Assembly: GCA_021775835.1 (NCBI GenBank)
Contig: JAJFHC010000125.1
Span: 1-64,000 of the forward strand
Direction of reading: 5' to 3'
Source of the DNA: Hyphomicrobiales bacterium
Lineage (GTDB): Bacteria > Pseudomonadota > Alphaproteobacteria > Rhizobiales > JAJFHC01
Length of the DNA stretch: 64,000 nucleotides
In this document: positions 44,180-49,911 of the stretch, in pieces
Numbering within the stretch: position 1 is the stretch's first letter
Layout: each line of letters starts with the position of its first letter
Program-made: the position numbers and the translations under genes
The notes under the pieces: generated by a model
What the model saw: only the letters and a program-made list of their open reading frames with translations
Databases searched by the model: none
What the model was told of the DNA's origin: nothing

Positions 44180-45031
44180 CTAGAGCTCCTCCTTGCCGAA
44201 GAGACCTTTGGGTGTGACCACCAGGACGATGATGATCAGGGCCATGGTGAACACACCGCGCAGCTCCGCCGCAATCAGGGAGGTCGTGATGGTTTCCATG
44301 AAACCGATGATGTGCGCTACAATCAGGCTGCCGACGATGCTGCCGATGCCACCGATCACGACAACCGCCACCGCGATGATCAGGGGGGCGACCCACATGG
44401 CCGGATCCAGCTGGGTGTAGGTGGCGAAGAACACCCCGGCAACGGCGCCCAACCCGCCGGAAATCGCCCAGGTCACCATGCTGATGCGGCGCGGATCGAC
44501 CCCGGAAACCATGGCGCCCTTTCGATCCATGGAGACCGCCTGGATGGCCCGGCCCAGATGGGTCTTGCGCACGAAGACCAGAAGGCCGCCGAGGATGAAC
44601 CAACTGGCCACCGTCGCCAGGAGAATGTTGTAGGTGACTGTGATGCCTTCAACGCGCCAGACCCCGTTGACCAGGGGCCACATGGTCCGTGACGACGCGG
44701 AGAAGGTTATGATGATGAGAGACTGCATGACGACAGCCAGGATCAGCGTTGAGATCTCCACCGCTACCGGGTCGTTCTCCAGACGCCGCACCAGGAACTG
44801 ATAGGTCGCCACCGCGAAGGCGACGCCGGCCGCCACGGCAAAGAAAAATCCGACAATCTTGGGAAAATGCATCACCTGGACGGCCTGGTAATAGGCATAA
44901 CCGCCAACCATGATGTAGATGCCGTAGGACAGGTTGAGCACCCGTCCGACGCTGAAGATCATGGTGAAGCCTACAGCGATCAGCGCATAAAGACCGCTCA
45001 GCAGAAGGCCTTGTATGATGATTTGGGCCAT
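44180..45031 (-). CDS. livH: Liv-type ABC transporter permease LivH
   Basis: 283-residue inner-membrane permease. It begins MAQIIIQGLLLSGLYALIAVGFTMIFSVGRVLNLSYG, the standard LivH opening. GRAIQAVSMDRKGAMVSGVDPRRISMVTWAISGGLGAVAGVFFATY is the ATPase-contact region, and VVIGGIGSIVGSLIVAHIIGFMET follows. It ends two bases before livM. Between it and the binding-protein gene is a 203-bp gap with one strong hairpin. Confidence 0.93.
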   Translation of the reverse strand: MAQIIIQGLLLSGLYALIAVGFTMIFSVGRVLNLSYGIYIMVGGYAYYQAVQVMHFPKIVGFFFAVAAGVAFAVATYQFLVRRLENDPVAVEISTLILAVVMQSLIIITFSASSRTMWPLVNGVWRVEGITVTYNILLATVASWFILGGLLVFVRKTHLGRAIQAVSMDRKGAMVSGVDPRRISMVTWAISGGLGAVAGVFFATYTQLDPAMWVAPLIIAVAVVVIGGIGSIVGSLIVAHIIGFMETITTSLIAAELRGVFTMALIIIVLVVTPKGLFGKEEL

Positions 45032-45198
45032 TTCTCTAGATCAGCTTTCCGGTTTGGAGGAACGTCCAACCGTCGCCGGTTCTGGTGCAGCACGGGGGCT
45101 TGCAGGCGTTGGGTTAGGCAGTTCCGTCTCCTGGACGGCAGTCCCGGATCATGATGTCTGTAAATAGTGTTGTGTCGCGCAAGGAGAGAAGGATGGAC

Positions 45199-45226
45199 TG
45201 GCAACCCGGCATACGCCGGGTTGCCA
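45199..45226 (-). terminator. Hairpin between livK and livH
   Basis: TGGCAACCCGGC and GCCGGGTTGCCA form a perfect 12-bp stem with a 4-base loop, nine bases after the binding-protein stop. There is no following T run. It probably caps and protects the abundant binding-protein message while some transcripts continue into the permeases. The rest of the 203-bp gap is featureless. Confidence 0.65.
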
Positions 45227-45234
45227 TTGACCAC

Positions 45235-46548
45235 TTACTTCTTCACCCAGGACGGGACCTTGAATTCGCCGGTGGCGAATTTGGGCGGATAGACGACAGC
45301 ATTCGTGCCATCTTCGTACCACTGGATCACGACCATCGACGGGGCGCCGTCATCGTAGGGTGCTGTAATGTCGAACTTGATGTTGTGGGTGTATTCGCGT
45401 TTGGTCCGCGGCTCGATTTCGCCGGGCTTCCAGAAGCCGTAACGAAGCCACATCTTGCCATCTTTCTTGATGATGATGTCTTCGTTTTCCATCTCCGTGA
45501 CCCACTTGTCCAAGGGAGCGAACCCACCGGCGCGTTCAGCGGCGGCAACCGCGTTGTACATGCCGTAATAAGCGTTGAAGCCGTTGAAGTGCGGGAACGT
45601 CGGACGGTCGTCGCCATATTTGGCCTTGTACTTTTCAACAAAAGCCTTGGAGCGGTCGTCCAGCGCAAACCCAACCGACGGGACCGGGCTCAGCGTGGAA
45701 ATGCCACCACCGGCGCCGCCTGTGTCGCTCCAGTATTCCTGGCCCAACGCGCCGACGTTAACGCCGGTCATGGCCAGCGGCACTTGTAGTTTCACGTATT
45801 GCGAGGAAACCACCTGGCTTTTTACCGATGAGATGACGTAGATGAAATCGGCACCCGAGTTGGCCGCCTTGTTGAAGATTGGTGCGAAATCGACGGTGTT
45901 GACGTCATAAACAATGGTATCGACCACTTCGATGCCGGCTTCTGGCGCCAGAACGTCTTTCACCAGGCCGTGGATGGCGCCGCCGAAGGCTGTGTCTTCC
46001 TGGAGGATGACGACCTTTTTCCAGCCCATCTTCTTGCCCAGCACGTCCTTGCCAAAATCGATGTAGAGCGTGGCGAGCGCTTCATCAGAGGCGACGTTCA
46101 TGAAGTACATCTTGTACTTGTCGTATTCCTTGACGACCTTGTCGATGATGCCGATGTAGGACGTCCAGGTATCCAGTGTCGGTGTCCGGTACTCCACCAT
46201 GCGGGGCAGCCAGCCCAGGGACACGTCGTCAATGCTGCCGGAGATGATGAAGTCGACCTTTTCGGTCTCGTTCAAATATTCATAGGCCTTGATGCCTTCG
46301 GTCACGTCCTCGCGGGTATCTGCCTTGACAAGCTTGATCTTGCGTCCGCCCAGCATACCGCCCTTGGCGTTGATTTCCTCGATCGCGATTTCAGCGCCCC
46401 GTAGAGTGCTGCGACCCGTGTCAGAGGCAAATGATCCGATGAAGCCGACAACAACGTCGTCGGCGGCAGAAACCGAGTTCGAAAGGCCGACAGTCAGCAC
46501 CAAGGCCGCCGCTGCAGCAGTGGATGCAAAGAGTTTATAAAGTTTCAT
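45235..46548 (-). CDS. Liv-type periplasmic substrate-binding protein
   Basis: 437-residue type-I periplasmic binding protein. The start at 46546-46548 is set by GGGAGGAATT and gives a Sec signal (MKLYKLFASTAAAAALVLTVGLSNSVSAAD). The mature protein has VVVGFIGSFASDTGRSTLRGAEIAIEEINAKGGMLGGRKIKLV, the usual first lobe, and later WKKVVILQEDTAFGGAIHGLVKDV. It is clearly of the branched-chain-amino-acid/amide/urea class, but the binding site is not diagnostic. It leads the livKHMGF operon with operator 3 upstream, so its ligand is presumably the regulon's substrate. Confidence 0.92.
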   Translation of the reverse strand: MKLYKLFASTAAAAALVLTVGLSNSVSAADDVVVGFIGSFASDTGRSTLRGAEIAIEEINAKGGMLGGRKIKLVKADTREDVTEGIKAYEYLNETEKVDFIISGSIDDVSLGWLPRMVEYRTPTLDTWTSYIGIIDKVVKEYDKYKMYFMNVASDEALATLYIDFGKDVLGKKMGWKKVVILQEDTAFGGAIHGLVKDVLAPEAGIEVVDTIVYDVNTVDFAPIFNKAANSGADFIYVISSVKSQVVSSQYVKLQVPLAMTGVNVGALGQEYWSDTGGAGGGISTLSPVPSVGFALDDRSKAFVEKYKAKYGDDRPTFPHFNGFNAYYGMYNAVAAAERAGGFAPLDKWVTEMENEDIIIKKDGKMWLRYGFWKPGEIEPRTKREYTHNIKFDITAPYDDGAPSMVVIQWYEDGTNAVVYPPKFATGEFKVPSWVKK

Positions 46549-46626
46549 AATTCCTCCCTTTCTTGCTTGCTGCCGGCCTTTGTGGATTTTGACATCCCAA
46601 TCATTATTTTCTTCGGCGAACAGCTT

Positions 46627-46641
46627 TGTATTCAGTATACA
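46627..46641. promoter_or_regulatory. Operator 3: TGTATTCAGTATACA before the liv operon
   Basis: Read on the liv strand this is TGTATACTGAATACA, one base from the perfect consensus of operators 2 and 4. It lies 79 bp upstream of the binding-protein start within a 215-bp non-coding gap (46549-46763). The flanks TTTG…CAAC extend the dyad in the way seen at operator 1. Confidence 0.8.
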
Positions 46642-46763
46642 ACCGCCTTTTCGAATTACCATGAGGCCGGCGCCAAGTCAATGAAACTGAGCCTGGCGTT
46701 ATACGTCGGTTTGAATTTCGGACGCTGTAAGACAATGGAATGCGCAAACGTCCGGCCCGTTGC

Positions 46764-47165
46764 TCAGGCTGTATCGATGTTTCCGTCTTCGTCGTGGATC
46801 ACAGCATCCACTTCGATTTCTATCATCATTCCGGGCGTTGTCAGGCCGGCTTCGACACCGGTTGTGACAGGGTCAATTCCGGCAAATATCTCCCCGTGGG
46901 CCCGAACAAAATCGCCGCCGCCCTTGATGTCGGAGAAAAAGGCACGCGTGCGTACCACGTGACGCAACTCGGCACCGACGGACGCGAGCGCTTCTTCAAT
47001 CCGCTTGAAGATGAAATGGGTCTGGGTATAGGTGTCGCCGGGCGCATGGAGCTTGCCGCTGGGCTCAACCGCCGTGGTGCCCGCCACATAAACGAAGGGT
47101 CCCACGCGTTTGGCCCGGGAATAGGAGCCGATTTTTTCAAACCGCCCGCCACCTGACACCGTCAT
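46764..47165 (-). CDS. RidA-like protein divergent from the GntR regulator
   Basis: 133-residue member of the Rid/YjgF group: FVYVAGTTAVEPSGKLHAPGDTYTQTHFIFKRIEEAL, then HVVRTRAFFSDIKGGGDFVRAHGEIF and MMIEIEVDAVIHDEDG. It lacks the GRxxV arginine block of true RidA and belongs to a sister subgroup of less certain activity. Two upstream ATG codons are in frame (47174, and 47189 inside the operator), but the ATG at 47163-47165 leaves the operator free and is preferred. No clear ribosome binding site is seen. A deaminase acting on imines from the flavoprotein would suit the regulon. Confidence 0.82.
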   Translation of the reverse strand: MTVSGGGRFEKIGSYSRAKRVGPFVYVAGTTAVEPSGKLHAPGDTYTQTHFIFKRIEEALASVGAELRHVVRTRAFFSDIKGGGDFVRAHGEIFAGIDPVTTGVEAGLTTPGMMIEIEVDAVIHDEDGNIDTA

Positions 47166-47173
47166 CACAACCA

Positions 47174-47188
47174 TGTATACTGTATACA
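47174..47188. promoter_or_regulatory. Operator 4: perfect TGTATACTGTATACA between ridA-like and gntR
   Basis: A 15-bp perfect palindrome centred on T47181 in the 38-bp gap between two divergent genes. It touches the leader of both, so the GntR protein very probably represses itself and the RidA-like gene from here. It is the anchor for assigning the other three copies to this regulator. Confidence 0.87.
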
Positions 47189-47203
47189 CCAGACAGGAAA
47201 GAG

Positions 47204-47869
47204 TTGAAAAGAATGTTTAAGCGCGTGCCCGATATACAGCCCCGATTGGCCGACGACGTCTACGAGCAAATTCTCTCGGCCATCGTCAACGGGCAGATCG
47301 CACCGGGCGAGCGCCTCATACAGGAAAAGATTGCCGCTGAGATCAATATCAGCCGCACGCCGGTTCGCGAGGCCCTTCTGCGTCTTGAACAGGAGGGTGT
47401 TCTGGAACTTTCCGGTCGCAAGGGATTCGCGATTCGCCAGATTTCGGAAAGTGAAGTGCGCGACCTGTACGGCGGTCGCGAAGCCATCGAGGGGTATAGC
47501 GCCTACTGGGTTGCCGCCAACCGGACATCCGAACGCCTGGCCGCCATCAAGGCCAAGGTCGATGCCGAACAGAACCTGAGCGAGCGTGACGTCGAAGCCG
47601 AGTTTGAACTCAACCGCGACATCCACCGAACCATCGTCGGGCAAACCGGCAACAAGGTGCTGCTGGATATGTTCGACAGCATCTGGGGAAAAGGCGTCTC
47701 TTTACTGCTGTTTGCCGCAACCCGCTCGAATCACGCTGCATCTGCACCGAATGTTCATGTGAACCTTTTCCAGGCGATTAGCACAGGGTCCCCCGAAGCT
47801 GCTCAAGCGGCCATGATCGAGCATGTTCGTGAGGGTTTATCAAGTCATATCAATGGATTACAGATTTAG
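47204..47869 (+). CDS. GntR family (FCD) regulator of the amine/microcompartment regulon
   Basis: 221-residue repressor-type protein from a TTG at 47204 with AGGA five bases before it; an ATG at 47213 is the alternative. The winged helix is at about 15-80 (VYEQILSAIVNGQIAPGERLIQEKIAAEINISRTPVREALLRLEQEGVLEL). The FCD ligand domain has REAIEGYSAYWVA, FELNRDIHRTIV (metal His) and a C-terminal HVNLFQAI helix. Operators 1-4 resemble those of FCD regulators such as VanR. The inducer is likely the imported amine or a glutamylated intermediate. The stop is followed by a T/A-rich dyad at 47876. Confidence 0.9.
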   Translation: MKRMFKRVPDIQPRLADDVYEQILSAIVNGQIAPGERLIQEKIAAEINISRTPVREALLRLEQEGVLELSGRKGFAIRQISESEVRDLYGGREAIEGYSAYWVAANRTSERLAAIKAKVDAEQNLSERDVEAEFELNRDIHRTIVGQTGNKVLLDMFDSIWGKGVSLLLFAATRSNHAASAPNVHVNLFQAISTGSPEAAQAAMIEHVREGLSSHINGLQI

Positions 47870-47875
47870 CTGAAT

Positions 47876-48029
47876 CGGTTTTTTAAAACCGGTTTTCTGT
47901 AACCATTCTTGTGCATGTGCCATCTGCCCCGCCGACCAACGTGATCCGACTCGAAACGGGGATCGTAGTCATTTGCCGAATCACACCACATTACTCTAAA
48001 CGGGTTATTGAAAACCGTTTTTTAAAACC
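47876..48029. repeat. Two copies of an A/T-rich dyad (n)GTTTTTTAAAACC between gntR and merR
   Basis: CGGTTTTTTAAAACCG at 47876-47891 is a perfect dyad 6 bp after the gntR stop and could terminate it. CGTTTTTTAAAACC recurs at 48016-48029, 26 bp before the MerR-type gene, and GGGTTATTGAAAACCG just in front is a looser third copy. The same element at a gene's 3' end and at the next gene's promoter suggests a protein-binding site rather than only a terminator. Otherwise 47892-48015 is empty. Confidence 0.5.
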
Positions 48030-48055
48030 ATTTCGAATAACGTTGGTTGATAATC

Positions 48056-48496
48056 ATGGTGACAACGAGTGACGCTGCCGACCTTGTCGGTGTCAGATAC
48101 GAAACCTTGCGCAACTGGCTCAAGAAGGGCCTGTTGGTCGACCGCCGTTCCGGTTCCGGCGGTCGTCAGCACAAATGGCGGGATTACGCGGCCACAGACA
48201 TAGTCTGCCTGCAGATCACCCGGGACGCCCTTGAAGCCGGCGTACCCCTGGCCATCATGGTTGATATCTGCAACGACGCAGAAATGCTCGACCTGGTAGA
48301 CACGGACCGGCTGCCGTCTGGCCGGCTCGGGGGCGGGCCGCAGGTCTACATACTGGTATGGAGCCAGACGAACGCGGAACGGTTCATGATCGTTGCCGAA
48401 CCATCTGTTCTATCGGAAATCAAGCGACACCCCGCCCCCGTAACAGTTCTCAATCTGTCTCACACGATTCGGCAGGTGATCTCACGGACGCTATGA
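48056..48496 (+). CDS. MerR-type helix-turn-helix protein
   Basis: 146-residue putative regulator from the ATG at 48056. The N-terminal HTH (TTSDAADLVGVRYETLRNWLKKGLL, then a GGRQHKWRDYAATDIVCLQI wing) is MerR-like. The remaining 80 residues have no Cys cluster or known ligand domain (QVYILVWSQTNAERFMIVAEPSVLSEIKRH). No good ribosome binding site is seen, and an in-frame TTG at 48047 is an alternative start. It is followed 31 bp later by the ATP-grasp gene, so they may be co-transcribed. Confidence 0.75.
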   Translation: MVTTSDAADLVGVRYETLRNWLKKGLLVDRRSGSGGRQHKWRDYAATDIVCLQITRDALEAGVPLAIMVDICNDAEMLDLVDTDRLPSGRLGGGPQVYILVWSQTNAERFMIVAEPSVLSEIKRHPAPVTVLNLSHTIRQVISRTL

Positions 48497-48527
48497 GGAC
48501 AGGTGTCCGGCATAAAGACGAACAACA

Positions 48528-49544
48528 ATGAAACAGCGCAAAGCCTCTGTCGATGCAGACGGAAATCTGAGCAACCGGCAAACCGTCCTCGATGCCTTTT
48601 CGATTGGGGAGCCGCTACACCGGAAACTTGCCAATGCCATTATCACCCTTCGATGGCTACACAACACGAAGATCTTTACACGAACTGTCGGAGCGCCTCC
48701 CAACTATGTGACACCGCGGGCCTACACCGAGAAAATGCAGTGCAGGAAGCTGTTTCATCGCAATCCGCTTTACACTGTATTCTGCAACAAGCTCGCCGCA
48801 CGCGCCTATGCGGAGGCCGCTGGTTGTGGCCTGGCCTTCCCCGAGGTCTACTGGTGCGGCGAGGACCCCGATCAGATCCCGTTTGACCGCCTGCCAAAGA
48901 CCTACATTGTCAAACCCAATCATCGCAGTGGCGACCGCTACGTGGTCCGCGACAACACGGTCGCCGACAGATCCCACATCAGGGACCTGTGCCGGCAATG
49001 GCTGAAGACACCGTTTGGCCAGGACATGTGTGAGTGGGGATACCGTGATGTCGAGAGGCGCGTTTATGTCGAACAGCTTCTCGTAGCTCCTGAAGGGATG
49101 CCACTGCCGGAGGACTACAAGCTCCACATTTTCTCCGGTCGTTTTGAGTATGCCAAGCATATGTATCGGGACCACGACGATGGAACCTACACGACTTATT
49201 TCGATCGCAACTGGCAGCGGTTGAAGTATCGCTACTGGGCTGGCTGGGCACGCCCTGACTCTGAACAAATCAAACCGCCGGGCAATTACACCGGCATGAT
49301 AGAAGCAGCCGAACGGCTTGCCGGTGATCTTGATCATGTCCGGGTCGATTTCTACGAAATTGACGGCACGATCTATTTCGGCGAACTGACGCTGTACGAA
49401 GGTTCCGGTTTTACGTTTCCCATACCGGAAGACGCTGTATTCGATAGCCACCCGCCGCGCATCCTGGACTTCCAGTTTGGCGCAGCGTGGCAACAGGCGC
49501 CGATGTCCCTGGCCGCAAAGCTTTGGAAGGTTATCACCGGCTGA
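48528..49544 (+). CDS. TupA-like ATP-grasp protein
   Basis: 338-residue cytosolic protein of the TupA-like ATP-grasp group, commonly found in polysaccharide gene sets where it probably forms amide bonds on uronic acids or similar sugars. Features are YTEKMQCRKLFHRNPLYTVFCNKLAARAYAEAAGC near the N-terminus, LPKTYIVKPNHRSGDRYVV as the ATP lid, DYKLHIFSGRFEYAKHMYRD, and HVRVDFYEIDGTIYFGELTLYEGSGF as the metal-binding core. It stands alone, without other polysaccharide genes near it. Confidence 0.85.
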   Translation: MKQRKASVDADGNLSNRQTVLDAFSIGEPLHRKLANAIITLRWLHNTKIFTRTVGAPPNYVTPRAYTEKMQCRKLFHRNPLYTVFCNKLAARAYAEAAGCGLAFPEVYWCGEDPDQIPFDRLPKTYIVKPNHRSGDRYVVRDNTVADRSHIRDLCRQWLKTPFGQDMCEWGYRDVERRVYVEQLLVAPEGMPLPEDYKLHIFSGRFEYAKHMYRDHDDGTYTTYFDRNWQRLKYRYWAGWARPDSEQIKPPGNYTGMIEAAERLAGDLDHVRVDFYEIDGTIYFGELTLYEGSGFTFPIPEDAVFDSHPPRILDFQFGAAWQQAPMSLAAKLWKVITG

Positions 49545-49557
49545 GATCGGGCCTGTT

Positions 49558-49710
49558 CTATGCCGGCATCCACACCATACCATCGGTGTTTTCAGGTGGC
49601 GTTCTCGATACCGCAACGATGTCACAACCGGCAGACACCAAGTGCTTGACCACCGCCGCACCGACTAGTCCCGTTGCACCAACAACCAGGATTTTCTTGT
49701 TGCTCTGCAC
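49558..49710 (-). pseudogene. Truncated N-terminus of an NAD-dependent epimerase-like Rossmann gene
   Basis: 51 codons from a GTG at 49710 encode KKILVVGATGLVGAAVVKHL…CDIVAVSRTPPENTDGMVWMPA and then stop. This is the first beta-alpha-beta unit of an extended SDR/epimerase with an intact GATGLVG cofactor loop, but nothing of the catalytic domain follows. The break lies 13 bp from the ATP-grasp stop, so a deletion probably joined the two. The remaining 49711-49911 has no recognisable content. Confidence 0.6.
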
Positions 49711-49911
49711 GAGGACACTTCTTAGTAGGTTGTGATTGATCAACACCACGTTGGTTCGAGAAACAGACAGCCATGAAAGTATTCCGGCATTCTTCGGTTT
49801 GTCCACTACTCCGGCATGAAACACTGTTCACCAAGGCAACCGGGTCCGGTTGAACACCCCCACCTTTGATGCCATGTTTCAGGCCACGTCTTGCGTAACC
49901 CAGGAACTTCA

